Origin: Candidatus Poribacteria bacterium
Lineage (GTDB): Bacteria; Poribacteria; WGA-4E; WGA-3G
Direction: 5' to 3'
DNA: 55,403 nt
Assembly (NCBI GenBank): GCA_022821965.1
Contig: JAJECN010000018.1
Span: 1 to 55,403, forward strand
The position numbers and the translations under genes are program-made. The notes below the pieces were generated by a model. The model made no database searches and was not told the origin of the DNA. It saw only the letters and a program-made list of their open reading frames with translations. Every line of letters begins with the position of its first letter. Position 1 is the first letter of the stretch. Shown in pieces: positions 1 through 8,051 of this stretch.

Positions 1-153
1 ACACTTTCTTCTCTCCTTTTTCGCGGAGAGACACCCCAGAGGGGATCCGCTTTGGAAACCCCTCGGAAACTGACTTTCTCACATACAAACCTGACAAAAT
101 CAACTACAATCTACCCTCGAAAAAAAATGGGGGTAAGTGACGAAATTAATTAT

Positions 154-245
154 GTTGCGTTTTAAAGGTAACGCGTTGCGTTTTAAAGGTTAAAAGCGAA
201 ATTATGTTGCGTTTTAAAGGTAACGCGTTGCGTTTTAAAGGTAAC
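154..245. repeat. Four iterons, left-end origin set
   Basis: Four copies of GTTGCGTTTTAAAGGTAA (the second differs only at its end) begin at 154, 175, 206 and 227. Spacing is 21, 31 and 21, so the array is a 52-bp duplication of a pair set two helical turns apart. Direct repeats phased with the helix are typical binding sites of theta-plasmid Rep initiators. The unit differs from the repeats upstream of rep at 54.15 kb, so this set may serve incompatibility or copy control, or bind another protein. Confidence 0.75.
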
Positions 246-261
246 GCCCTCTCGTAAACAT

Positions 262-345
262 AGGTGTGACGTGGGTTGGCGAACCTCTTAAAGTCTTTAA
301 AGAATTAATTAAAGTATTTAAAGGGTTTCGCTCACGATAAAAATT
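262..345. other. AT-rich stretch next to iterons, possible unwinding element
   Basis: Just right of the iterons the sequence is rich in TTTAAAG/TTAATTAAAG words (about 285-330). An AT-rich block beside iterons is the usual layout of a DNA unwinding element. This is a positional inference. No gene is seen between 1 and 418, although the frame continuing from rep is open from base 1 to the TAA at 163-165. Confidence 0.35.
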
Positions 346-530
346 GGTCAAATCCAACGCGGACATCGACCGAGTTGTTTCAGATTAAGAAAGAGAAAGA
401 TGCGATTACGCAGGAAGGTTAAGCACCGCTGCGGATTGTGCCGTCGAATCCCATGAACCCTTCTATGATATCAATCTCGCTGTGCGGCTCATAGAACGCC
501 GCGTCACCCTCTATCTTGAAGTTGATGGGG

Positions 531-827
531 TTAGCGGGTGAATTGGGTGCGCTGTTGGCGTAGGATGCCAGCGGAGATGAATTCTGAAAGCACGACTTCG
601 ACTGTGATGCCACGGGCCGCGGCGATGTTTCTGATGGTTGCCCAGTCCTCGGGACTCAGGAACGTCTGACGGAGGTTCTTTTTTAGTCGCGCGATTTCGT
701 TTCGGATCGCATTCCGCACGACGTCTGCTGAATAGAGGCCTGCTTGTTCTGCGACGAGCGACAAGTCTCTGTCCATCCGCCTGGATATTTTCAGTTTTAA
801 CTCTTTTTCTAACTTCTGCTTTGCCAT
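531..827 (-). CDS. Small ribbon-helix-helix-like DNA-binding protein
   Basis: 98 residues, Lys/Arg-rich at the N-terminus (KLKISRRMDRDLSLVAEQAG), followed by amphipathic helices. The short basic strand, then a helix with ADVVRNAIRNEIA, resembles ribbon-helix-helix regulators of plasmids and toxin-antitoxin loci. This assignment is by pattern only. It is divergent from the HicA-like gene with only 19 bp between starts, so the promoters must overlap the coding ends. A GTG-initiated frame (419-613, minus) overlaps its 3' end and carries on past it. That frame may be a translationally coupled or frameshifted tail, but it is low-complexity and is not called. Confidence 0.5.
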   Translation of the reverse strand: MAKQKLEKELKLKISRRMDRDLSLVAEQAGLYSADVVRNAIRNEIARLKKNLRQTFLSPEDWATIRNIAAARGITVEVVLSEFISAGILRQQRTQFTR

Positions 828-846
828 TTCTAAGAAATCTCCCTGA

Positions 847-1056
847 ATGATGTGTAAAAGATTTGTAGAGGATGCCCGAGGTGTGTGGGTTTTGTCGGAA
901 TCTCTACAGATGAAAAAAGAAAGAATAAGAGGGAGTCATAGGCAGTTTCACCATCAAGTGAAACTGGGAACAGTGACGGTTGCTGGAAAAATGAGCTCGG
1001 ATGTGCGTCGTGGCATCCTCAACAGCATCCTTGAACAGGCGGAACTGAAGCGTTGA
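847..1056 (+). CDS. hicA: HicA-like mRNA interferase toxin, altered N-terminus
   Basis: The C-terminal half carries the HicA signature: RIRGSHRQF, then KLGTVTVAGK and a helix ending in SILEQAEL. In HicA the His of GSH lies in a dsRNA-binding-like fold and cleaves mRNA. HicB follows after about a dozen bases, the usual toxin-antitoxin order. The N-terminus is odd. Family members usually have about five residues between the GW and RGSH, but here GVWVL is followed by an extra stretch (SESLQMKKE). There is no clear ribosome site before 847. Either the gene has a small insertion or it is decaying. An ATG at 910 would give a toxin lacking helix 1. Confidence 0.65.
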   Translation: MMCKRFVEDARGVWVLSESLQMKKERIRGSHRQFHHQVKLGTVTVAGKMSSDVRRGILNSILEQAELKR

Positions 1057-1069
1057 GGTGGGCAAACTG

Positions 1070-1315
1070 ATGGAATATGTTGTTATTTTTGAAGCAGATG
1101 AAAAGGGTTGCAGTGCGTATGTCCCGGATCTACCGGGCTGCGTCGCTGCGGGTGACACACTACAAGAAGTGAAGGTGTTGATTTCGGAAGGGATTGGGTT
1201 TCATATTGAGGGGCTCCGGGCATCTGGGGCGGTTGTGCCAGGTGCCTCGTTGATGTTTGGTGTTCCAATTCCCAATGCCCCGGGTGTCTCATTTGAATTA
1301 ATCAAGGTTCGGTAG
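1070..1315 (+). CDS. hicB: HicB-like antitoxin
   Basis: 81 residues beginning MEYVVIFEADEKG and containing SAYVPDLPGCVAAGDT, the HicB partial RNase H-like core that masks HicA. The ATG at 1070 is preferred over an upstream GTG at 1058 because GAGGTGG lies 8 nt before it. It is a short form with no C-terminal DNA-binding domain, so autoregulation might rely on the neighbouring ribbon-helix-helix-like protein. The pair probably stabilises the replicon. Confidence 0.8.
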   Translation: MEYVVIFEADEKGCSAYVPDLPGCVAAGDTLQEVKVLISEGIGFHIEGLRASGAVVPGASLMFGVPIPNAPGVSFELIKVR

Positions 1316-1366
1316 TGGCAATCAGATAAGAACGGGCAATGAATGGTCTCCCTACTACGAACAAGG

Positions 1367-1406
1367 AGTTTTGGGAATCGCGAGCACAGCTCGCTCCTAC
1401 GGAAGA
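1367..1406. repeat. REP-like short palindrome, copy 1
   Basis: GGGAATCGCGAGCACAGCTC followed by GCTCCTACGGAA forms a small hairpin (GCGAGC/GCTCGC). It resembles the elements at 5727 and 53769, which share the '(G/C)xCCTAC' end. It lies in the gene-free stretch 1316-1619. Confidence 0.4.
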
Positions 1407-1542
1407 CGGAGGCGGTTTCGGAAAACTTTCGTCAAAGTCGGTCATTAGATGGGAATGATAGTCTCTATTCTCGGTCAGTGATTGGAAATGACGGCGCAAT
1501 TTGTTTTTACGTTATCTTGTTGTTTGTGAAGTTTTTTTGGAC

Positions 1543-1618
1543 TTAATCATGCAAAAAGGGACGCAATTTTCAATTAAAGGGCCTTAATTACATATTGGAT
1601 GGACTTTTGCATGATTAA
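1543..1618. repeat. 14-bp inverted repeat after the helicase gene
   Basis: TTAATCATGCAAAA (1543-1556) and its exact complement TTTTGCATGATTAA (1605-1618) flank a smaller near-palindrome (AATTAAAGGGCCTTAATT, about 1571-1588). The structure sits immediately past the helicase stop. It could be a transcription end, a recombination or resolution site, or a replication element. No T-tract follows in the helicase direction, so a classic terminator is unlikely. Confidence 0.5.
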
Positions 1619-1619
1619 C

Positions 1620-4600
1620 TCATTTTTTTTGATAATGTCCTCTCTTTATTCGGGAAATCGCTCCGGTATCTACCAATTTTTTGAGTGCTGTGGAAACATT
1701 TTGGTGCGTAAAGCGTGAATGTTTGACAATATCAGGTGTTTTCCATACTTTCCCATCGCTGAGAATACTCAAGACATCCTTTTGTGCTGGTGAAGGGGGT
1801 TTGATGCCTTTGCACCATTTACGGATCGTCTTGGGATCCCGATTCAGACTTTGGGCGATGGATTTGATTGTTTCGCCGCTTTCACGCCGGGACCGAGCAA
1901 CAGATTTTAACTCGGCATCGGGATCGGGGAGTGCTGTGGGTCGGAATGAAATGTTGAGGTGTGGGGGTAGGTTGTCGGGTGGACTCGGCTGGTGTCTTAA
2001 CCATCGTTGGAAGGCGGCGAGTCGCAGATGAAGGTTTTTGGCGGGGGCGAGTGCGAAGTGCGGGTGTCGCTTTTGGATGCGGGCGGGGTACCACTCGGAG
2101 ATGAATTGCGATGCCCAGTCAACGATCCGAGTGTCGTCTGCGGACGACAGGAAGCGGGCTTTGCGGTATTCACTCGCACCGAGCGCGCCGCGGAGGATCT
2201 CTCCGATGAAGGTCCGTCCGTTTATCCGCTTCTTTTTGAATACTTCTCGGATTGTGGTGGCGAGTGAGGCGGCATCAAACACTTTTCCGTGAAGCCGATC
2301 GAGGAGGATGTGTAGGAGTTCGCCACGGAATCGGTCATCTTGGATGGCGGTCGGCTCAATGCCTGAACCGTTATCGACTAAATCGCTTTCGGTGTTGGTG
2401 AGTGCGGTTTGCAGTGTGTATGCTGTCCAGTTCGGGAAGTGGACAGCGATGTATCCGCGGCGGTGTTTGGCGAGTTTTTCAGCGTTGATGCTTTTTTCGG
2501 CGAGTGCGACGGCGGTGCGGATGTCTGTTTCGTCTAATTTCGGATTTGCTGTGTCGTTCCAACCGACGGCAGCGGCGTATCTGTTGGCGGTTTCGTGAGC
2601 GAGCTGTTCGTCTGGCGATATTTCACCCTTGTTGCTGCGGACTCGGATCTGAGACGAAGTGAGTAGATTTCGGGTTTTCAACAGGTGGATAGCATGCGCC
2701 AATTTCTTTTTGCGCTCAGTGTGTATGAGGATGCGTCGGCGTTCAGAGATGAGAATGATCTTATTTTCTGAGGGGCTCAAAGCAGAGGCGTGATGAACAG
2801 CCATGTTGCCGACGGTGCCGAGATGATAAGAAATGAAGGTCTCAAGTTGGTGATCTGTGAGGGATGCCAATGCCTCGGCACGTGCTATCTTTTTGATGCT
2901 GTCTGCTGGTAGATGTGAGCGTTCGTTTTCTGCGATCTTGAGTGCTTCGTGATAGAGATTGGTGGTCTCTGTCTCGGTGGGTTTGACGGGTAGAGACAGT
3001 TTATATTCTGTATAATGCAGAGAGCCGCCGCGACGTCCGCGATCGCGCGCATTCACCTGAACGAGCATGTTTGCGTCTCGAGAACCGTAATTTAGCCGTG
3101 AAACGGTCACTGTCCGTGCCTGTGGGTCTAATATGGAGATGCCGACACCGGCGGCGGATGTGGCGATAAACAGGGGACTATCGGTCAATTTTTGATTTTT
3201 TAGGACGGCGTCGGCGCGTTTGTCGCCTTTGGTGTAGGCATTGTAAATCACAGGATTCAGATCGGCAAACAGTGCGGCGATGATGTCCCCATCGCGACGT
3301 GAAGAACAGAAAACGTAGACGTTGTGTCCGGCGGATAGAAACTCAGAGATGTCGTCTATCGCACCGGCGAGAACGGCGTTGGATTTCCCTTGAATGTCGG
3401 CATGGCGGTGCATCACAATGTTTCCGTCACTCGGCGGTGCGGTGTTGTAAAATCCTTGGACCTGTTCAGCTTCCAATTCTGCAGCCAACGCCTCGAGTGC
3501 GAGGGTCGATTCGGTTTGTCCGCTGACGACCAAGCCGGTGGTCTGGAGGGCGCTACGTATGCATTTTTTGACGGCGGTGGCTTGTTCAACTGAAAGCGAA
3601 AGCAGATTATACGCGAAATCGACTTCATCTATTGCGATGTAGAGGTCCTTGACACCGGCATCTGTCGCAGACTGGACGGCGCGCGGCAGTGAAGGCAGGC
3701 AGACGATTGCACCGTATTTACCGATGAAACGGTCGGCGTGATTGACCCCTTCATGCCACAACCCCCAAGCCCGGTACCCATCACGCCGGCGGAGATAGTG
3801 AGCGAGAAATCGGGCGAGCGAGATGCGAGGCACAACAATAATCCCTTTTTTTAGTTGTTGTAATGCGAGCGTGATCATTGCTTTGTAGAGTTCGGTTGAC
3901 TTCCCTGTGGACATCGCTGCGCCGAGATGTGTGAGCATGCCGGGTTCCCAGAGTCGGAAATCGAGAAACTCAGGATCGTCACCGAGAAACCCTTGATAAT
4001 CGCTTTCGATAGAGTTTGGGAGTTTTCGGGCGAGTTCGAGTTCGAGATAGGATCCGAGGGGGTAGTCGGTGTGGCAGCCGTCGCAATAGAAACCGGCGGT
4101 CAGCTGATAGCAATCTATCCATTTTGCGGTGGGTGCTCCGCAGATTTTGCAGTTCCCGAAGATCGTCAACCAGACGCGATGCTTTTCGATCTCACTGGGT
4201 TGCCCGTTAAGTGCAAACTTGTTTGTGAGTTTATACAGATGTTCATACTTGGTTGCGAACACGGGTGTATGACCGTGCCAGCCGGCATCGGGTGAAATGT
4301 CTAACACTTCGTCAACGACCCTGCGTTCTTCTTCGGAGAAATGAGGGAAGGAGGGCGTTTCGCGGACTTCTATTGCGGAGGCTTTGTCTATGCGTCTTTG
4401 GGGCGTGTCGGGTTTTTTGACAATCCAGGGCTGTCGGCAGTTGTGGCAGAAAGCGTCTATCTGTCCGTTTGTCTGCTGGTAGTATTGTGCTGCGCCGTGT
4501 GATTTTTTATGTTTTGTGACTTGGCACGGATAGTCCCCGCGGACGGATTCAAGGCTTCCGTCTTTGCGTTTTCGCCATGTGATGCCTTCCGGTAAACCGT

Positions 4601-5444
4601 CAATGCTGTTTACACTATATTTATCATTGGAAGCGGTATTCTGCTTTTTAGATGGGTATTTCGGGGTGCGAATGGGTTTGGTTTTTTCGGGGCGTGGTTC
4701 GCTGATTTGTTCGCGGAGTTCGTTGACGATTTCAAAAAGGGCGTGAGGGTCTATGACGGGAATATCTAAGAGACTGCCAGTGTAGATTTCGTAGCGTGCG
4801 TCGTATCGGGATAACCCCTTTTCTCCGAAGATCTCTAAATAAAGTTCTTTATGCTCGTAGTTGTTTTCCCATGTGGCGATGTATCTCTGATTGGTCTTGG
4901 GGTGGACGTATCCAGGCGTTCGGCATTCATAGCGAAGACCGCCGGATTTGCTGATGACGAGGAGCGGGTTTTCTGTGAGGGCGCATAACCGAGTGAGAGC
5001 GTTGAAGAATAGCTGCGGGTAATCGCGAATGATTGCGTATTCGAAATCGAGGCTCGTGATGTATCCACTGGGTTCGCCGGTATAGATTTGGATGCCGTAA
5101 GAATCGCGCCAACTCTTTGGTTTCCAATCCGAAACACCGTAGGTGGTTTCCCAGTTTTTGTCAGAATTCGGTGGGGTGTAATACTCCAAACAGTGCCCTG
5201 ATTTCCCGATGGGCAGGAATCCGAGCCTTGCGCGCGCGAGTTTTTCAGGGTCGATGGTTTTCCCGGCGGCGTAGGCGACGGCGTATCGTGCGTATCGTTT
5301 TTGGTGTCCATCTCGGTGGTGGAAAACACGCGTTTTCAGGACAACAAGTGGACTTTTATGTCGTTGAATGCATCGTTGAAGGTCAAAACTATTCTTGACG
5401 ATGCCATCTTTTTTTTGACAAATTTCGTCAAATTGTGTTAGCAT
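1620..5444 (-). CDS. Plasmid replication protein: AEP-like primase fused to helicase
   Basis: About 1274 residues. The N-terminal ~270 residues look like an archaeo-eukaryotic-type primase/polymerase (SLDFEYAI acidic motif, then VISKSGGLRY and LYLEIFGEKG). Two zinc-ribbon-like segments follow (CHNC; CKICG...CDGC). Next is a helicase core with Walker A GAAMSTGKST, Walker B AIDEVD and motif VI-like QVNARDRGRRGG, resembling origin-binding helicases. The C-terminus has two helix-turn-helix-like segments (TIKSIAQSLNRDPKTIRKW and HQNVSTALKKLVDTGAI). The start at 5444 is chosen for GGAAGA about 8 nt upstream; 5474 is also open. It probably primes and unwinds the replicon together with Rep. The gene stands alone on the minus strand. 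Confidence 0.75.
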   Translation of the reverse strand: MLTQFDEICQKKDGIVKNSFDLQRCIQRHKSPLVVLKTRVFHHRDGHQKRYARYAVAYAAGKTIDPEKLARARLGFLPIGKSGHCLEYYTPPNSDKNWETTYGVSDWKPKSWRDSYGIQIYTGEPSGYITSLDFEYAIIRDYPQLFFNALTRLCALTENPLLVISKSGGLRYECRTPGYVHPKTNQRYIATWENNYEHKELYLEIFGEKGLSRYDARYEIYTGSLLDIPVIDPHALFEIVNELREQISEPRPEKTKPIRTPKYPSKKQNTASNDKYSVNSIDGLPEGITWRKRKDGSLESVRGDYPCQVTKHKKSHGAAQYYQQTNGQIDAFCHNCRQPWIVKKPDTPQRRIDKASAIEVRETPSFPHFSEEERRVVDEVLDISPDAGWHGHTPVFATKYEHLYKLTNKFALNGQPSEIEKHRVWLTIFGNCKICGAPTAKWIDCYQLTAGFYCDGCHTDYPLGSYLELELARKLPNSIESDYQGFLGDDPEFLDFRLWEPGMLTHLGAAMSTGKSTELYKAMITLALQQLKKGIIVVPRISLARFLAHYLRRRDGYRAWGLWHEGVNHADRFIGKYGAIVCLPSLPRAVQSATDAGVKDLYIAIDEVDFAYNLLSLSVEQATAVKKCIRSALQTTGLVVSGQTESTLALEALAAELEAEQVQGFYNTAPPSDGNIVMHRHADIQGKSNAVLAGAIDDISEFLSAGHNVYVFCSSRRDGDIIAALFADLNPVIYNAYTKGDKRADAVLKNQKLTDSPLFIATSAAGVGISILDPQARTVTVSRLNYGSRDANMLVQVNARDRGRRGGSLHYTEYKLSLPVKPTETETTNLYHEALKIAENERSHLPADSIKKIARAEALASLTDHQLETFISYHLGTVGNMAVHHASALSPSENKIILISERRRILIHTERKKKLAHAIHLLKTRNLLTSSQIRVRSNKGEISPDEQLAHETANRYAAAVGWNDTANPKLDETDIRTAVALAEKSINAEKLAKHRRGYIAVHFPNWTAYTLQTALTNTESDLVDNGSGIEPTAIQDDRFRGELLHILLDRLHGKVFDAASLATTIREVFKKKRINGRTFIGEILRGALGASEYRKARFLSSADDTRIVDWASQFISEWYPARIQKRHPHFALAPAKNLHLRLAAFQRWLRHQPSPPDNLPPHLNISFRPTALPDPDAELKSVARSRRESGETIKSIAQSLNRDPKTIRKWCKGIKPPSPAQKDVLSILSDGKVWKTPDIVKHSRFTHQNVSTALKKLVDTGAISRIKRGHYQKK
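5415..5444 (+). promoter_or_regulatory. Possible sigma-70 promoter antisense to helicase start
   Basis: TTGACA (5415-5420), 18 nt, then TAGCAT (5439-5444) reads on the plus strand inside the first helicase codons. A perfect -35 box with a partial -10 is suggestive only. Confidence 0.3.
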
Positions 5445-5450
5445 ATTTAA

Positions 5451-5674
5451 GTCTTCCATGTAAAAAATACCCATTTATGTGGAATGACGTAACAAACGCC
5501 CTTGGGAACCGATTGGCTCTCAATGGGTGTTGTTTTTGGGTCGATTGCCACAGGGACACGGCAATCGATGCCTCGGAATGGATTCAGGCGTTGAACTCGC
5601 TCCGCCTCAATCTGGTAGGATACACACCTTACGTTATCACCTTGCCCGGTTTCCATGCCGGGCTTCTTTTTTTT
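5451..5674 (+). ncRNA. Candidate antisense RNA over the helicase leader
   Basis: A transcript from the plus-strand promoter at 5415 to the terminator at 5644 would be about 220 nt. It would be complementary to the ribosome site and leader of the primase-helicase mRNA. This is the layout of antisense copy-number control in plasmids. No protein-like frame is convincing in the interval. The call is inferred from promoter and terminator signals only. Confidence 0.25.
5644..5674 (+). terminator. Rho-independent terminator
   Basis: GCCCGG, an 8-nt loop, CCGGGC, then a run of T (TTCTTTTTTTTTT-like). The stem is perfect and the T-tract is only on the plus strand, so a plus-strand RNA ends here although no plus-strand gene precedes it. 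Confidence 0.65.
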
Positions 5675-5726
5675 AAGAAAAGGCATTTCAGAGAACGATG
5701 CTGTTTTAAGCGTCACAATACAGTCA

Positions 5727-5756
5727 GCGTCGGGAGTCGGAGTTCCCGCCTACAAG
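5727..5756. repeat. REP-like short palindrome, copy 2
   Basis: CGTCGGGAGTCGGAGTTCCC then GCCTACAAG. It is close kin to the copy at 53769 (GTCAGGAATCGGAGTTCCGTCCTACAG). The rest of 5757-6331 is AT-rich with a palindrome near 5840 (TATGATAAATATATCATA) and no supportable gene. Confidence 0.45.
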
Positions 5757-6331
5757 TTATGGATGCGACACGGATGCAGTTCTGTGATTGAATGGCTGTT
5801 TGCGAGTTTATGGTGTTACACCTTAAATATATATTATTCTATGATAAATATATCATAAGTTTAGCAGAAAGTCAAATGTGTTTTTTATTTTCATATGTCG
5901 AAGCAGCGCGAGGTAGAAAACACTGAAAGTCTCTATAAAATTGTTCAGAAACTCTTGACAAGGTCCGGCAGTTTTCAGACGAAAATTCAGATTTTACTTT
6001 TTCGATTTTGCACCCAAATTGTTGAAAAGATGTGTCCTCTATTATAAAAGGCAATCTGATTGCTAAGTGTGTGGTTTGTTATGTGGCATAAAGCCAAGAG
6101 CTCTAGCGGAAGTAGAATACGAAGTGCCTGTTCAGTAGAAGAGTAATTTAAGCCATACATGTCCAAGCGTAACTCGGGGTCCAAACTTACCCATTAGACA
6201 AATATTAGTCCGTTATTGTCAAAAGTGGTTCGACAGATGCTACATAGACGCTAGTTTCAGATCTCAACTCACCCTATCAAATCAACTTTGTAGGTCGAGA
6301 AAATGAATTCCTTAGCAGTAAGCCTATCGCG

Positions 6332-6403
6332 GATAATTATTATCGGTTAGTCAAGCAACAATGTCAGCATTACGGTTGGAATATTGAATACAGAAGAGAA
6401 AAA
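6332..6403 (+). pseudogene. C-terminal remnant of a GT2 glycosyltransferase
   Basis: This frame encodes DNYYRLVKQQCQHYGWNIEY followed by RREK. It matches the last residues of the GT2 encoded at 16435-17484 (DYYQLSKDQCELYGCNIEYRRQK). An 18-nt stretch, AATATTGAATACAGAAGA, is identical in both. The upstream part of the gene is gone. It is therefore the scar of a third related glycosyltransferase lost by deletion or recombination, directly in front of the intact GT2 at 6430. Confidence 0.7.
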
Positions 6404-6429
6404 AGTGTGAAAAACAAAAGGATATTGAA

Positions 6430-7893
6430 ATGGGATTGGACGCAAGTTTAGTCATACCTACTTATAATAAGAAAGAATTTCTTGAGTTGACGCTGACATC
6501 TCTCGCCAATCAAACCTACCCACTTGAGAACTTTGAAGTGATTCTCGTTGATGACGGTTCAACAGACGGCACTCATGATCTTTTCTCGGAAACCTTGATC
6601 CATTTTCCGTTCCAGATGGAGTATGTCAAGCAGGAAAATGCAGGACGTGCTGCAGCGAGAAATGTAGGTATTCTAACGGCGCAAGGGAAAAATGTAATTT
6701 TTATTGACGACGATCAAATTGTCCCACCACAGTTTATCGAAAACCATTTGAAGTTACATCAAGAAAATCGAAATCTGGTTGTCGGTGGGTACCGTTCGCA
6801 TGTTTTTTCTTTTTCTCCATCTGCCCCAGAACACCAAGCGATTCTTTCCTATTTGCGAGAATCGTCCCCAATTAAGGAGGAACCCCTGGATGTAACTCCG
6901 GGTTGTCCTCTCATTAGAGCAGAGGACATCTATTCCGATTTTAATAGAGTTATCCGTCTTTCCTACGGGATGGACACCAATTTTGAAAGAATAAGCAGGT
7001 TTTACGGAGAAAACCTAAAGGAATGCTTTATCCCCTGGATTTTCTTTGTAACGAGCAATGTTTCTGTGGCCAAAAGTCATTTACTTGAAGTAGGCTTATT
7101 TGATGAAAATTTCACCGGGTGGGGTGGTGAGGATTACGAACTCGGTTACCGCCTATATCAACACGGGATCGAATATCAACTCTGCCGCGAAGCTATCAGT
7201 TATCATCAACACCACTCTAGAAATTTTGCACGGTCAGGTGAAAGCGAACTACTGAACTATCAATACTTCTGGAAAAAGCATCCTGATATTGCAATTTTTC
7301 TATATTGGCGGAAGACCTATGATGGTTTAAGCATTCAAAATTATAACGACATCGTCCGTGAAGCCTATCAACTCACTGAAACCAAACCTGATTCTCATTT
7401 TCTCACAGATTACAAAGTCCTCATACAACATGACCTTGAAACATCAGGTTTTGACCTCGCTCGAAGGCAACAATACAGGCAATTACCAACTCTAGCAGAA
7501 AAAAGGTTGCAGGACAAAAGTTATGAAACGGCGATGAAGTTCGCTTTGAGATATATTCACCTCAACGCACATCGTGCCGATGAACAGCAACGCACACTCC
7601 AGACATTTCCAACCCCCGAGCAGTGGGGAAGTTATTCGCATTTGAACAACGTAGCTCGATGTTGGTGGGTAGTTGCGAACGTCTATGATGCCAGAGGTGA
7701 GCACCGGAAAGCAGAGGAAGCAAGACACCAAATTGTGGCAAGATATCCTTATGCGCAATACTGGAATGATAAGGATGGATTTGTTAAACTCGCAGCAGTC
7801 GTGAAGGAAACCGAAAATCGGGCACGAGTTGCACACGGGGAAAGCCAACAGCAGTCTAATTCGCAACCTTCTGCACTACGCAGAATATCTTAA
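6430..7893 (+). CDS. GT2-family glycosyltransferase with helical C-terminal extension
   Basis: 487 residues. The GT-A fold starts at residue 5 with SLVIPTYNKKEFLELTL and has LVDDGSTDG, GRAAARNVG and the metal-binding FIDDDQ near residue 95. A galactosyltransferase C-terminal-type motif, GWGGEDYELGYRL, lies near residue 235. The last ~120 residues are helical and TPR-like (NNVARCWWVVANVYDARGEH), unlike the two other GT2 enzymes here. AAAGG lies 8 nt before the ATG. It probably transfers a sugar to the island's product in the cytoplasm. It is first in a plus-strand unit with the next GT2, a CBM9/DUF5916 protein and an ABC exporter. Confidence 0.85.
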   Translation: MGLDASLVIPTYNKKEFLELTLTSLANQTYPLENFEVILVDDGSTDGTHDLFSETLIHFPFQMEYVKQENAGRAAARNVGILTAQGKNVIFIDDDQIVPPQFIENHLKLHQENRNLVVGGYRSHVFSFSPSAPEHQAILSYLRESSPIKEEPLDVTPGCPLIRAEDIYSDFNRVIRLSYGMDTNFERISRFYGENLKECFIPWIFFVTSNVSVAKSHLLEVGLFDENFTGWGGEDYELGYRLYQHGIEYQLCREAISYHQHHSRNFARSGESELLNYQYFWKKHPDIAIFLYWRKTYDGLSIQNYNDIVREAYQLTETKPDSHFLTDYKVLIQHDLETSGFDLARRQQYRQLPTLAEKRLQDKSYETAMKFALRYIHLNAHRADEQQRTLQTFPTPEQWGSYSHLNNVARCWWVVANVYDARGEHRKAEEARHQIVARYPYAQYWNDKDGFVKLAAVVKETENRARVAHGESQQQSNSQPSALRRIS

Positions 7894-7985
7894 CAGTTTT
7901 GACATGTTTTGTCAAGTGAAAATACGCTAAGGCAGGTCTCACATTCACGATCTAAAGATGCCTGGTTTTAGACCTAAAGGAAATT

Positions 7986-8051
7986 ATGATAAATTCTGTT
8001 TTAACAATGTCACTTGCGTGTTACCTTCGTGAAAGGAGTAGAATTTTATGA
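7986..8051 (+). CDS. Possible 21-residue leader peptide coupled to GT2
   Basis: An ATG with AAAGGAAATT just upstream opens a 21-codon frame. Its TGA overlaps the ATG of the next gene (ATGA at 8048-8051). The peptide MINSVLTMSLACYLRERSRI(L) matches nothing I recognise. The overlap suggests translational coupling; a tiny precursor peptide is a less likely reading. Confidence 0.3.
   Translation: MINSVLTMSLACYLRERSRIL

Noticed and set aside
154-245. CRISPR-like repeats
   Set aside because: Units are 18-19 bp with 2-12 bp between them and lie beside an origin; there are no spacers of 30 bp or cas genes. They are iterons.
419-613. Small minus-strand protein
   Set aside because: GTG start without ribosome site, overlaps the end of the ribbon-helix-helix gene and is low-complexity; noted under that gene instead.
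5435-5791. Plus-strand 118-residue frame upstream of the helicase
   Set aside because: It reads through a strong terminator hairpin and a REP-like palindrome, so it is unlikely to be translated.
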